Assembly: GCF_024347355.1 (NCBI RefSeq)
Contig: NZ_AP025466.1
Coordinates: 1,736,001 to 1,800,000 of the forward strand
Reading direction: 5' to 3'
Source: Vibrio chagasii
GTDB taxonomy: Bacteria > Pseudomonadota > Gammaproteobacteria > Enterobacterales > Vibrionaceae
DNA length: 64,000 nt
Shown here: in pieces, positions 55,879 to 64,000 of the stretch
Layout of the letters: each line of letters begins with the position of its first letter
Numbering within the stretch: the first letter of the stretch is position 1
Made by a program: the position numbers and the translations under genes
Notes under the pieces: model-generated
What the model saw: only the letters and a program-made list of their open reading frames with translations
Database searches by the model: none
Told to the model about the DNA's origin: nothing

Positions 55879-56337
55879 TTAGTTTGATAGTGTTGAAATT
55901 GTGCTGAAAATAAAACAACTTAAAGCAATAGGTATCCCATAAGGGATACCTTTTTTGTAGCTATTGAAACGCTTTATCTTACCGATTATATACATTATTA
56001 AAACTAATCCCCCTCCCATAAAACCTATAGAAATCAGAGTTGCAATGACTAGATCAGGTTGAATTCCAACGACCAATGCTGTCAGTAACTTAACATCGCC
56101 AGCACCGATTACCTTGAGGTACCAAAGTAAAACTCCAATAACGAAACACACAATAGAGATCGGTAGGGATGAAGCCAAATAACCGTTTGATAAGGCTACA
56201 ACCAGGTTAACTACCAATGCAATTTTATTTAAGTTGTTTGGTATTTTCCTGTGTTTCCAATCCAAAAAGCATACACAAGAAAATATTGATAGGTTTAGAG
56301 CGATTAAAAATGAGTAATTAATTATTTCTATATTCAT
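55879..56337 (-). CDS. tadV: A24 prepilin peptidase of the Tad pilus (TadV/CpaA)
   Basis: 152 residues with about four to five membrane segments. It cleaves Flp prepilins at the cytoplasmic face. The two catalytic aspartates are visible: Asp in CFLDWKHRKIPN (about residue 26) and GAGDVKLL (the GxGD motif). The conserved late PYGIPIAL is present. It is encoded opposite to the rest of the tad genes and divergent from flp, from which it is separated by a 211-bp promoter region. The 3' end contains the LysR terminator. Confidence 0.9.
   Translation of the reverse strand: MNIEIINYSFLIALNLSIFSCVCFLDWKHRKIPNNLNKIALVVNLVVALSNGYLASSLPISIVCFVIGVLLWYLKVIGAGDVKLLTALVVGIQPDLVIATLISIGFMGGGLVLIMYIIGKIKRFNSYKKGIPYGIPIALSCFIFSTISTLSN
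55931..55956 (+). terminator. LysR terminator embedded in the 3' end of tadV
   Basis: GGTATCCC (55931-55938) and GGGATACC (55943-55950) with an ATAA loop, followed by six T. It is a strong intrinsic terminator for the plus-strand LysR gene. On the minus strand the same bases encode Lys-Lys-Gly-Ile-Pro-Tyr-Gly-Ile-Pro, the conserved PYG region of the peptidase. Confidence 0.88.
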
Positions 56338-56548
56338 AAGTAAAGGGTATCTATGATTGGTTCTAATATCAATAAAATTGTAATTAATAATTATTATGAA
56401 GACATAAAAATAGTTTATCTATCTATTAAATAAGATTCTGTTATGCGATCATAATAACTATTAATTGGATGTATATTTCTAAATCCGGTAACTTTCATTT
56501 CGCAATTTCAATAAGACCAATGGTCGATATACTTTTTAGAGGATTACT

Positions 56549-56761
56549 ATGTACTACCAAACTTTAGCAAAACTAGCTGAACTAAAAATGAAGTTCGAAG
56601 ATGATATTCGCGGTGTTACTGCGGTGGAATATGCAATTATCGCTGTTGTAATGTCAGCTTTAGTACTTGCTGCATTTCAAACAGATGCGCTTAAAAATGC
56701 AATTACAGGTGCGTTGAATGCGGTTACAGCCAACTTGACTACTGCAACTACAGGCAATTAA
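56549..56761 (+). CDS. flp: Flp family type IVb pilin
   Basis: 70 residues. Major subunit of the Tad pilus. Prepilin leader with cleavage expected after Gly 22 (FEDDIRG / VTAVEYAIIAV), giving Glu at +5 and Tyr at +6, the Flp motif. A hydrophobic helix follows (AIIAVVMSALVLAAFQ) and then a short Thr/Asn/Ala tail (ANLTTATTGN). The ATG follows TAGAGGATTACT. First gene of the plus-strand tad operon; a hairpin follows it, which may set pilin excess over the machinery. Confidence 0.94.
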   Translation: MYYQTLAKLAELKMKFEDDIRGVTAVEYAIIAVVMSALVLAAFQTDALKNAITGALNAVTANLTTATTGN

Positions 56762-56785
56762 ACGGCCACAAATAATATTATATTA

Positions 56786-56801
56786 AGGGGCTTGGGCCCC
56801 T
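56786..56801 (+). terminator. short hairpin between flp and rcpC
   Basis: AGGGGC / GCCCCT with TTGG loop, followed by ATTTTAGG. A short GC stem with a weak T-tract, fitting a leaky terminator or an RNA-stabilising stem after the pilin gene. Confidence 0.65.
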
Positions 56802-56815
56802 ATTTTAGGCTTAAT

Positions 56816-57592
56816 ATGAACAGAATTATCATTCTCCTTCTTATCGCTTTATCTATTTTTTCGACATTGATATATATCAATAGTAATTATATTTCATCGG
56901 ACAAAGAGCCACAACAAGTCCAGAAAAAAGAAGAACTCAAAGTGAGTATTTTAGTCGCTCAACAAGAGATCAAGCGCTCTCAACCCTTGACTCCCAATTT
57001 TTACGAGAAGAAGTTTGTCCATATATCGGATTTAGACGGCTATTACTATACCTTAGAAAAAGACATTGTTGTTCAACCTGGGGCTCTTTTTAAAGAAGAC
57101 ATCAAAGAAGGTACTTATTTAACACAAGAGATGATTTCAAACCCAGGAGACCGAGATTATATGTATCTGTCGCTTAATGATGGCGAATTGCCTTATTTTT
57201 ATGAAGTAACAGGCATCGGGGTTGTACAAACATCGACCCTTATTCCTGGCGATAAAGTGAGCTTTGTTTCTACTACATCTTCAAAATCAAACCTAGTAGA
57301 GAGTGGATATGGAGACATCGGTGACTTGGTCAGCCGAGTCATTATTAGTGGAGCGCGAGTATTACAGGTGATTAAAGGTAGCGAAGATACCGACTCACAA
57401 GATGCTGAAGATAAAAAATACAGCTTAGTTATTGCTCTAAATATGCGCAGTGTATTGAAACTCGAAATGGCTCAAAAAATTGGGGATGTAAATATCATTC
57501 CTTCAGAAATTGAAAACCGCTATTTATCTATTCGCAGTAGTGATTTATTAGAAACACAGTTTGGTGTCAGAGAACTACGTGGTAAGGACTAA
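56816..57592 (+). CDS. rcpC: Tad pilus assembly protein RcpC/CpaB
   Basis: About 258 residues from the ATG at 56816; a TTG at 56792 lies inside the preceding hairpin and is unlikely. One N-terminal membrane segment (IIILLLIALSIFSTLIYI), then a SAF-like domain (VSILVAQQEIKRSQPLTPNF) and the RcpC/CpaB beta domain with LIPGDKVSFVSTTSS. It is a periplasmic protein thought to help the secretin channel. rcpA starts 2 bp after its stop. Confidence 0.88.
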   Translation: MNRIIILLLIALSIFSTLIYINSNYISSDKEPQQVQKKEELKVSILVAQQEIKRSQPLTPNFYEKKFVHISDLDGYYYTLEKDIVVQPGALFKEDIKEGTYLTQEMISNPGDRDYMYLSLNDGELPYFYEVTGIGVVQTSTLIPGDKVSFVSTTSSKSNLVESGYGDIGDLVSRVIISGARVLQVIKGSEDTDSQDAEDKKYSLVIALNMRSVLKLEMAQKIGDVNIIPSEIENRYLSIRSSDLLETQFGVRELRGKD

Positions 57593-57593
57593 C

Positions 57594-58919
57594 ATGAATT
57601 TAAACAAACAACATATAGCCTTGCTATTGTCTGCAATTCTCTCTTGCCCATTGCTCGCATCTGAATTAATGAACTTAGATCAAGGTGCGGCGAAGACCAT
57701 TAATTTAAAGAGACAAATATCGACAGTATTTGTAGCGAACCAAGAGATCGCTGACTACAAAATTATTGATGAAAACAAGGTTGTCGTTTATGGCGTTGGC
57801 CAAGGCACAACTTCAGTGATTGTTTATGATCGTGGCGGAAACGAAATTTACAATGCTGAATTGGTGGTTAATCAAAGTCTAAGGCTACTAAAGCAGACGC
57901 TAATCGCACGATTCCCTGATGAAAACGTAGTGGTTTCCAATATCGGTGATCAAGTGGTACTCGATGGTATTGTTGGCAGTGAAGAGATTAAACAGAAGAT
58001 CAACCGCCTTGTCGGTGAAATGCTTAATAAAGAACGTCGTCGTGCCGCTTACGAACTCAAAGATGCAGACGGTGAAGCGCTCGACGAAATAGAGTACACC
58101 GCACAATACAACTACGACCAAGTGATTAATAACTTAAAAGTGCTTACCACCGAGCAGATCAACGTAAAACTAACGGTTGCGGAAGTCTCGAGTTCATTTT
58201 TAACCGAGTTGGGTGTGACTTATAGTGACAGCGGTGAGCCAGGTACTTTTGTTAATAAGCTGCTCGACTTTACCGCTCAGGATATTGTTGCTGTTATTTC
58301 TGCGAGCGGTGATGACAAGATTGGACGCGTGCTGGCAGAGCCCAATCTATCCGTTATTTCTGGCGAACAGGCTAGCTTCCTAGCGGGTGGTGAAATCCCA
58401 ATCGCGGTGCGAGACGAAGATGGCATTACCATCTCCTATAAAGAGTATGGTGTTAAATTGGCGATGGTGGCAAAGGTCACGGATACAGAGAACATCCGCT
58501 TAACCTTGATACCAGAAGTGAGCTCAATTGATGAATCAAATAAGACCACGACCGGGCTTATTTCCGTGCCTTCGTTACGTACTAGAAGAGCCCAAACTAC
58601 GGTCCATTTGAAAGATGGCCAAAGCTTTGTGCTCGCAGGACTGCTGACTTCAGAAGAGCGTGAATCGTTAACCAAGATTCCAATTTTGGGTGACATCCCA
58701 ATCTTGGGCGCACTGTTCAGTCACACCTCTACTAACCGCTCTAAAACTGAACTCATTATCGTCGCTACGGTTAATTTAGTCGATCCAGTTGAGCAAGAGC
58801 AGGTCAAACTGCCGAGCTTTAGGCGTACCAGCGACCTTGAACGACTCCTGAGAATCGACCTTTCTGAACTTGATGAGCCAGAGCTAGAAAACACAATCAA
58901 CCAAGGAGGGTTCAACTGA
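57594..58919 (+). CDS. rcpA: Tad secretin RcpA/CpaC
   Basis: 441 residues from the ATG at 57594, which has GGTAAGGACTAAC before it. A signal peptide (LLLSAILSCPLLA) is followed by an N-terminal pilus-assembly/BON-like part (KRQISTVFVANQEIADYKI, DENVVVSNIGDQVVLDGIVG) and the secretin domain (AEPNLSVISGEQASFLAGGEIPIAV; SLRTRRAQTTVHLKDGQSFV; LGDIPILGALFSH). It forms the outer-membrane pore for the pilus. It overlaps the next gene by one base. Confidence 0.94.
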   Translation: MNLNKQHIALLLSAILSCPLLASELMNLDQGAAKTINLKRQISTVFVANQEIADYKIIDENKVVVYGVGQGTTSVIVYDRGGNEIYNAELVVNQSLRLLKQTLIARFPDENVVVSNIGDQVVLDGIVGSEEIKQKINRLVGEMLNKERRRAAYELKDADGEALDEIEYTAQYNYDQVINNLKVLTTEQINVKLTVAEVSSSFLTELGVTYSDSGEPGTFVNKLLDFTAQDIVAVISASGDDKIGRVLAEPNLSVISGEQASFLAGGEIPIAVRDEDGITISYKEYGVKLAMVAKVTDTENIRLTLIPEVSSIDESNKTTTGLISVPSLRTRRAQTTVHLKDGQSFVLAGLLTSEERESLTKIPILGDIPILGALFSHTSTNRSKTELIIVATVNLVDPVEQEQVKLPSFRRTSDLERLLRIDLSELDEPELENTINQGGFN

Positions 58920-59380
58920 TGAAATGGATCGCTATTACTCTACTAGTACTGCTTGCCTCTGCTTGTACGCATGTTGATAGCACGAACACCAGTGTTATTG
59001 AGCAACTAGAAGAACGCTTCGAGTTTGATACAACGATCAGCGAAGATTCAATGTCACGCTCTGTGGCTTTTATTCGAGAGCTGAATGCAAGAGAGCCTAA
59101 GTCAACGTTCTACGTCAAATACAAGCCAGATGCGAGTGAGTTCGTAGCTAAGTTTCGAGATAGGTTTAAATCGGAGTCGATTGCCAAAGACAGATATAAA
59201 GTCGAGCTTGCTGCTGATGACCAGCAGAAAAACATCCTGATCATAGGGCGATACGTTCGCATTAAAAGCAGTGATTGCGGCGTGATGGTGTTTTCGAAAC
59301 GTGAGGACTACCAATTTGGCTGTAGTGTTGAGCACAACCGTAACATTAGCTTGGTTAACCCAATCAAAAAGGCGAAGTAG
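58919..59380 (+). CDS. rcpB: Tad pilus lipoprotein, RcpB/CpaD-like
   Basis: 153 residues. Lipobox LLASAC with lipidated Cys 16. The C-terminal segment SSDCGVMVFSKREDYQFGCSVEHNR and NISLVNPIKK matches the CpaD ending 'FGC..N.N.A....P..L', in shorter form. CpaD/RcpB proteins assist the outer-membrane channel. Its place between the secretin and TadZ is the usual one. The symbol rests on position and this short motif, so it is less certain than its neighbours. Confidence 0.75.
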   Translation: MKWIAITLLVLLASACTHVDSTNTSVIEQLEERFEFDTTISEDSMSRSVAFIRELNAREPKSTFYVKYKPDASEFVAKFRDRFKSESIAKDRYKVELAADDQQKNILIIGRYVRIKSSDCGVMVFSKREDYQFGCSVEHNRNISLVNPIKKAK

Positions 59381-59382
59381 CG

Positions 59383-60576
59383 ATGGACTTAGATATTTTA
59401 TTTCGTAACTCGTCGTCGAAAATGAAATCGTCGGTTCAAGCGACAGACTTGGTTGTTTCTGACGACAGCACGCTAAATGCATCGATCCAAGATCTTTACG
59501 CAATCGAAGGCTTTCCCAAACCTATTGAGGTGACCGATATTGATTTAGACGGTGCTTGGAATCAGTCAAACATCAAGCTGAACCATGTTGTATTGGACCT
59601 TCGCAGTGCACCAAACGTAATAGAGCAAGTCTCTGAGATTTCGGTTCGACTGGATGTGAACATCTCTTTACTCGTTCTATGTGATGTTGACTCGATAAAG
59701 CTGCGTAACCAAGTGCACGCTTTAGGTGCGACGTATGTGCTGTGGGATTCTGAGCTTGATGCGTTACTTGCGGCAATTAAGTCTACGCAAGAGGGTGAAA
59801 GCACCGTTAAAAAAACGCGTGTTGCTAAGCGTATTTTAGTACTCGGAACCAAGGGTGGGATTGGCATTTCATATGTGAGTTCAGTCTTGGCTCACTCTTT
59901 GGCTGAACAAGCGAATTTAAAAACGCTTTTAGTCGATCATGACTCAGGGGCTTTGAATAGCGACATCTATATCGGTGTGAAAGGCTTAAAAGCTAAACAC
60001 AACAGTATCGATTTGAATCAAATTGATATCGACAGTGCCATCGCCAAGACCTACGTACACCCGGTGAAAGACAAGCTTGATTATTTGGTGTTAGAGAAGA
60101 ACGTCGCTTGTCTCTCTGATCACGCGTCGACGCTCTACAACCTTTCTAATCAACTGATTGATCAATATAACTTTATTATCGATTCAGCGCCGTTGTCTTG
60201 TTACGAAGAAATGCACGATCAGGAATTGTCAGATAAGTACCATCGCATCTTTATTGTTTGTGAACCGTCGGTGTCTTCATTGCGCTCTTATAACTCTTTG
60301 AAGAAAAAGATAGGTAAATCCGAACACCAAATCATTTTCAATTTAAATAGGCCGGCAAAGGACTTTATGGTGACACTCGCTAGCGCTAAAGAGCGGATCA
60401 AAGCCAAGGACAGCATTGACTTCATGTATGAGCCGTCGCTCGAGAAGATGGTGGTCCAGCAAGGCATCAATGAGTTGCTTAAATCCAAGTCCTCGTCTGC
60501 TGTGCTGAGTATAGTCGCGACATTGACGGGTAAGAAAATTAAACCTAAATCACGCTTTAGTTTGTTTAGAAAATGA
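59383..60576 (+). CDS. tadZ: Tad localisation ATPase TadZ/CpaE
   Basis: 397 residues. An N-terminal receiver-like domain (VLDLRSAPNVIEQVSEI, LLVLCDVDSIKLRNQVHALG) precedes a ParA/MinD-type ATPase with deviant Walker A GTKGGIGIS near 156-164 in place of KGGVGKT. The Lys of the second Walker position is absent, as in several TadZ proteins with weak ATPase activity. LLVDHDSGALNSDIYIG follows. TadZ places the pilus machine at its site in the cell. It overlaps tadA by 4 bp. Confidence 0.88.
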   Translation: MDLDILFRNSSSKMKSSVQATDLVVSDDSTLNASIQDLYAIEGFPKPIEVTDIDLDGAWNQSNIKLNHVVLDLRSAPNVIEQVSEISVRLDVNISLLVLCDVDSIKLRNQVHALGATYVLWDSELDALLAAIKSTQEGESTVKKTRVAKRILVLGTKGGIGISYVSSVLAHSLAEQANLKTLLVDHDSGALNSDIYIGVKGLKAKHNSIDLNQIDIDSAIAKTYVHPVKDKLDYLVLEKNVACLSDHASTLYNLSNQLIDQYNFIIDSAPLSCYEEMHDQELSDKYHRIFIVCEPSVSSLRSYNSLKKKIGKSEHQIIFNLNRPAKDFMVTLASAKERIKAKDSIDFMYEPSLEKMVVQQGINELLKSKSSSAVLSIVATLTGKKIKPKSRFSLFRK

Positions 60577-61838
60577 ATCAATTAAAAGAAATCTACATTC
60601 AACTTCGCGATGAGATTTTCGATGCGTTGGATGCGGCGTCACTCGTCGAAATTAGTAATCAAGAGCTTGAAGAGCAGCTTAAAGACTCCGTAAATATCTT
60701 GATCGACAAGAAGCAGTTGCAAGTCAGCTCCTTGAAACGGGTCGATTTGGTTAAGGCACTGCTAGATGAGCTTAAAGGCTTGGGACCACTGCAAGCCTTG
60801 GTCGATAACGATGATATCTCGGATATTATGATCAATGGACCTTCGGATATCTTCATTGAAATCAATGGCAAGGTAGAACAGTCGCCAATTCAATTTGTTA
60901 ACGAGAAGCAGTTAAACACTATAGCTAAGCGGATCGCCTCTAACGTAGGGCGCCGTATTGATGAATCTAAGCCACTTTGTGACGCACGCTTAATGGATGG
61001 TAGCCGTGTCAACATCGTAATACCTCCGCTGGCGATTGATGGTACTTCTATTTCTATTCGTAAGTTCAAAGAGCAGAAAATTAAGCTCGAGAACCTTGCA
61101 GAGTTTGGTGCTATGTCTGTTGAGATGGCCAAGCTTTTGTCGATTGCTAGCCACTGTAAATGCAACATATTGATCTCTGGTGGTACAGGTTCAGGTAAAA
61201 CAACGCTACTCAATGCGTTATCTGGTTTCATCGGTGAAGGCGAACGTATCGTTACCATAGAGGATGCTGCCGAATTGCAGCTTCAAAAGCCGCATATCGT
61301 TAGGCTTGAAACTCGACAAGCCAGCGTTGAAGGAACGGGTGAAATTACCGCGCGCGATCTCGTGATCAACGCTCTTCGTATGCGCCCAGACAGAATCATT
61401 GTTGGTGAGTGTCGTGGCGGAGAAGCGTTCGAGATGCTTCAAGCGATGAATACCGGTCATGATGGGTCTATGTCGACATTGCACGCCAATACACCACGCG
61501 ACGCGATTGCTCGTACTGAGAGCATGGTGATGATGGCAACCGCTAGCCTGCCGATATCTGCAATACGCAGAACCATCGTTAGTGCAGTAGACCTGATTGT
61601 TCAGGTAAAGCGTCTTCATGATGGCAGCCGTAAGGTGATGTACATTTCGGAAATCATAGGAATGGAAGGGGATAGCGTTGTGATGGAAGATATTTTTCGT
61701 TACGAGGCGAGCTCTGATTTTAAAGATGGGAAAATGGTCGGTGAGTTCAGGACCCCCGGTTTATCAACCCGCTCTGTCATTTATGAACGTGCTAAGTTTT
61801 TCGGGCTAGAGCAAGCGGTCAGGGAGATCTTCTCATGA
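60573..61838 (+). CDS. tadA: Tad secretion ATPase TadA/CpaF
   Basis: 421 residues. Walker [19 protein letters not shown] near 204-221, the Asp box/Walker B region ([32 protein letters not shown]), and the His box ([19 protein letters not shown]). N-terminal helical domain with [17 protein letters not shown], the family start. It powers both assembly and retraction of the Flp pilus at the inner membrane. Overlaps tadZ and tadB by 4 bp each. Confidence 0.96.
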   Translation: MNQLKEIYIQLRDEIFDALDAASLVEISNQELEEQLKDSVNILIDKKQLQVSSLKRVDLVKALLDELKGLGPLQALVDNDDISDIMINGPSDIFIEINGKVEQSPIQFVNEKQLNTIAKRIASNVGRRIDESKPLCDARLMDGSRVNIVIPPLAIDGTSISIRKFKEQKIKLENLAEFGAMSVEMAKLLSIASHCKCNILISGGTGSGKTTLLNALSGFIGEGERIVTIEDAAELQLQKPHIVRLETRQASVEGTGEITARDLVINALRMRPDRIIVGECRGGEAFEMLQAMNTGHDGSMSTLHANTPRDAIARTESMVMMATASLPISAIRRTIVSAVDLIVQVKRLHDGSRKVMYISEIIGMEGDSVVMEDIFRYEASSDFKDGKMVGEFRTPGLSTRSVIYERAKFFGLEQAVREIFS

Positions 61839-62749
61839 CATTCATTCTGATTGCGTCATGGAGCGCGTTGCTGATCTACTTCCTTATTCATCGCTCTCGT
61901 CAAAACAAAAAGTTGAGTAGCTTGATCGAGATGGAGGCTGAATTCGAAGGGGTAAAAGGCGTTCGAGCTGTTATTGATTCTCAGCAGTTTGAAGAGAGCT
62001 ACAAAGCCAGGTTCCGGAAAAGCTATAAGAAGATGGTCAAGGTATTTCAGCCTAATATGTCGCTGAAGCTTATTTTGTTTGTCTGTGTTTCTGCGTCAGC
62101 GGTGTATGCCATCAATGAGTTCTTCTTAAGACAGGATTACCCTGTTTGCCTGATGATCGCTGAGCCCGTTTTGTTCTTCGTTTTCTATAACAAGCTCAAA
62201 CAGAGACAGATGGACCGGTTTAAAACTAATTTTCCAGATGCCTTAAATATTCTGAGCGGGGCGATATCTTCTGGGCAAAGTATTATCCATGCATTCGAAT
62301 ATGTTGGTAAGCAGCTTGATAACGAGGTAGGTAAAGAGTTCAAATTTATGGCTGAGCGCCTACTGATAGGTGAGGCCCCTGACGACGTACTTGAACGAAG
62401 CAGCAATACATTCCCTTATTTAGAATATTTTTTCTTCGCTTCAACAATCCGAATCAACCTAGCACGAGGTGGTCAGCTGAAAGATGTCATCAACAAAATT
62501 AACCGACTCATGTTTGATTCGAGAGCGGTAGAGAAGAAAAAGAATGCGCTGACCTCTGAAGCGCGCGCATCAGCAAAAATTATTGCTTGCTTACCAGTAA
62601 TATTCCTGATCATTTTAAAGTTCACCAGCCCAGAGAACTACAGCTTCGTGATGTTCGAAGAGGCTGGTCAGCCGATTTTTTATTACGTTCTTGTAAGTGA
62701 GCTGCTCGGGTTCTTTTGCATTTGGCTGATATTGCGGGGTGTTAACTAA
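61835..62749 (+). CDS. tadB: Tad inner-membrane platform protein TadB
   Basis: 304 residues with an N-terminal membrane segment, two further central segments and C-terminal ones. It carries the GspF/T2SSF-like domain: FPDALNILSGAISSGQSIIH, then the late RASAKIIACLPVIFLIILKF. Partner of TadC in the platform that TadA acts on. Overlaps tadC by one base (TAATG). Confidence 0.92.
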   Translation: MTFILIASWSALLIYFLIHRSRQNKKLSSLIEMEAEFEGVKGVRAVIDSQQFEESYKARFRKSYKKMVKVFQPNMSLKLILFVCVSASAVYAINEFFLRQDYPVCLMIAEPVLFFVFYNKLKQRQMDRFKTNFPDALNILSGAISSGQSIIHAFEYVGKQLDNEVGKEFKFMAERLLIGEAPDDVLERSSNTFPYLEYFFFASTIRINLARGGQLKDVINKINRLMFDSRAVEKKKNALTSEARASAKIIACLPVIFLIILKFTSPENYSFVMFEEAGQPIFYYVLVSELLGFFCIWLILRGVN

Positions 62750-63615
62750 TGGACATGAAAACCCTGGGCATTTGGGGCGTGATATTTGTAGTTTCAATGG
62801 TGCTTGCCACGTACTGCTTGCGATTTTGGGACAACACCAGAGCAAATATTGAAACCCGAAGAATTATTGGTTCGACACGCGAAGAAAAGAAGCGAACCGA
62901 CTTATTTAAATCGATATTATCTCGAATCAGTTTTAATAAAGATGAAACTAAACGCAAGTTAGTAGCGGCGGGTTTTTATAGTGACTTTCTCGCCGATGCT
63001 TATTACCTCCTTAAAATCGTTCCTTTTAGTATCTGCTTGATTCTTATTGGCTTTGATTTTTATAGCGGAGAAACCGAAGTACTGTTTTCTTTGTTGTATT
63101 TATTGGGCGCGTTATTAGCGTTTGTTATTGCCCCTGATGCTTATGTGTCTGCTCGGGGGAAAGCCAATATTAAACACATTAGTTCGAGGCTACCTTTTTT
63201 ACTCGACTTGATGAATGTGTGTGTTCATACCGGGATGACTATCGAATCGAGCCTGGAATACTTAGCTAAGGAACTTCATTCTATTGATAGCAATCTTGCT
63301 CATGTTGTCCGAGTTACGGTGGAACGTTCACGCCTTGTTGGTTTGGAAAAGGCGCTAGAGGAGTTTTACGACCTTGTACCAACCAGTGAATCGCAAAGCT
63401 TTGTGATGACCATGGTGCAGAGCTTGCAGTTTGGTTCATCTGTAGGCCCTGTGCTGGCAACGCTAGCGACTGATATCAGAGAATTGAACATGATGGATCT
63501 GGAAGAAAGAATTGGGAAGATGGGGGCAAAAATGTCCATCCCTCTGATTGCTTTTATCATGGTTCCTATTGTTGTTCTCATTGCTGCCCCAGGTATTTTA
63601 AGGATGTTGATGTGA
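62749..63615 (+). CDS. tadC: Tad inner-membrane platform protein TadC
   Basis: 288 residues. Membrane segments near the N-terminus, around 90-125 and at the C-terminus (IPLIAFIMVPIVVLIAAPGI). T2SSF domain: RLPFLLDLMNVCVHTGMTIE, then SESQSFVMTMVQSLQFGSSV. With TadB it forms the platform. The 3' end overlaps tadD by 4 bp. Confidence 0.92.
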   Translation: MDMKTLGIWGVIFVVSMVLATYCLRFWDNTRANIETRRIIGSTREEKKRTDLFKSILSRISFNKDETKRKLVAAGFYSDFLADAYYLLKIVPFSICLILIGFDFYSGETEVLFSLLYLLGALLAFVIAPDAYVSARGKANIKHISSRLPFLLDLMNVCVHTGMTIESSLEYLAKELHSIDSNLAHVVRVTVERSRLVGLEKALEEFYDLVPTSESQSFVMTMVQSLQFGSSVGPVLATLATDIRELNMMDLEERIGKMGAKMSIPLIAFIMVPIVVLIAAPGILRMLM

Positions 63616-64000
63616 TTAAAAAGTATTTATTTATCACTGTGCTCTTCGCTTTACTTTCTGGTTGTACAACCGTGAATAATCAACTTGAGACCAAAGAACA
63701 ACTACTCATAGGGGCCGGCGATTCGCAGAAACTTATCGAGTTCTACAAAGCAAACATACAGTCTGACTCTATATATAAAGTAAAACTCGTTAACCTGTAT
63801 TTAGACCTAAAGGATATCAAGTCGGCGGAGCTATATCGCAATACCTATAGCGAGAGCAACCTTGATAACCCGGAATACATACTAACTAATGCTCGAATTT
63901 ACTATCAGAAAAAGAACTTTGAACGCGCGCTAGAAGAGCTAAATAAATACCGCGACGAAGGAGGTACCGAATATGAGTATCAACTTTTAACCGGAAAAAT
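63612..64000 (+). CDS. tadD: Tad TPR lipoprotein TadD, 3' end outside the window
   Basis: The frame starts at a GTG overlapping the tadC stop (GTGA) and stays open to the window edge. The N-terminus VIKKYLFITVLFALLSGC is a lipoprotein signal with Cys 18. TPR-like helices follow (KVKLVNLYLDLKDIKSAELY; ARIYYQKKNFERALEELNKY). Position after tadC and these features identify TadD, a lipoprotein needed for Flp assembly. At least 129 residues are visible. Confidence 0.88.
   Translation, partial: MIKKYLFITVLFALLSGCTTVNNQLETKEQLLIGAGDSQKLIEFYKANIQSDSIYKVKLVNLYLDLKDIKSAELYRNTYSESNLDNPEYILTNARIYYQKKNFERALEELNKYRDEGGTEYEYQLLTGK

Noticed and set aside
61218..61619. 133-codon ORF on the minus strand inside tadA
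   Set aside because: Antisense to the conserved ATPase core, with no family features.
1..64000. CRISPR array, tRNA or rRNA genes
   Set aside because: No regularly spaced direct repeats, cloverleaf-like sequences or rRNA segments were seen on reading through both strands; a tRNA scan would be needed to exclude them formally.

Overview
The window reads as a Vibrio genome segment, most likely from the second chromosome. The evidence is a tal-tkt pair divergent from a SorC-type regulator, a 918-residue PrtV-type M6 metalloprotease with its HEYGH motif at residues 330-334, a TPP-riboswitch thiamine salvage operon, a DUF2999 gene and a complete-looking Vibrio-type Tad locus. The species cannot be fixed from the sequence alone. 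No tRNA, rRNA or CRISPR array was seen.

Layout. 1-4.8 kb: a truncated secreted-type protein, a periplasmic DUF218/TPR protein, DUF2999, an ASCH protein, and an AraC regulator beside an EamA transporter. 4.9-10.2 kb: a TPP riboswitch and thiD-thiZ-thiX-thiY-tenA-thiM, which import and salvage the pyrimidine and thiazole halves of thiamine; thiE follows at 12.5 kb behind a convergent chemoreceptor gene. 13.2-18.2 kb: a tail-anchored hypothetical, a LysR regulator, and a membrane operon (HlyD-like, DUF2955, AI-2E family, K+ channel) whose first gene has lost its 5' half. 18.25-19.68 kb: an IS4-family element with no target duplication. 19.7-24.3 kb: sdaA, a second DUF218 protein, small membrane/lipoproteins and a Nudix hydrolase. 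24.3-32.3 kb: a C13 tract, a LruC-domain protein with a partner lipoprotein, a heterodimeric ABC exporter and two hypotheticals.

32.3-45.9 kb is the mobile zone: two ISL3-family copies (1292 bp, one base difference noticed) flank LysR/MFS genes, prtV with a small propeptide-like neighbour, a nucleoside-recognition gene split by an in-frame TAA, an Lrp regulator and a PAS chemoreceptor. An IS256-family element with a 9-bp target duplication follows. 45.9-51.2 kb: an outer-membrane barrel protein, tkt, tal and the SorC-type regulator, with GAACATTTG-type sites between. 51.4-54.4 kb: a second M6-like metalloprotease with a GlyGly-CTERM tail and a 17-bp perfect inverted repeat in its signal-peptide codons. 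55-64 kb: a LysR gene, tadV (opposite strand) and flp-rcpC-rcpA-rcpB-tadZ-tadA-tadB-tadC-tadD; tadD runs off the window.

The most notable signals are: both ISL3 copies sit in the T-tract of an intrinsic terminator and carry a GC-rich hairpin at the exiting end; a small secreted protein resembles the N-terminal segment of the adjacent PrtV; the start-proximal inverted repeat in the second protease; the operator array at tal; and a LysR terminator embedded in the conserved 3' codons of convergent tadV.
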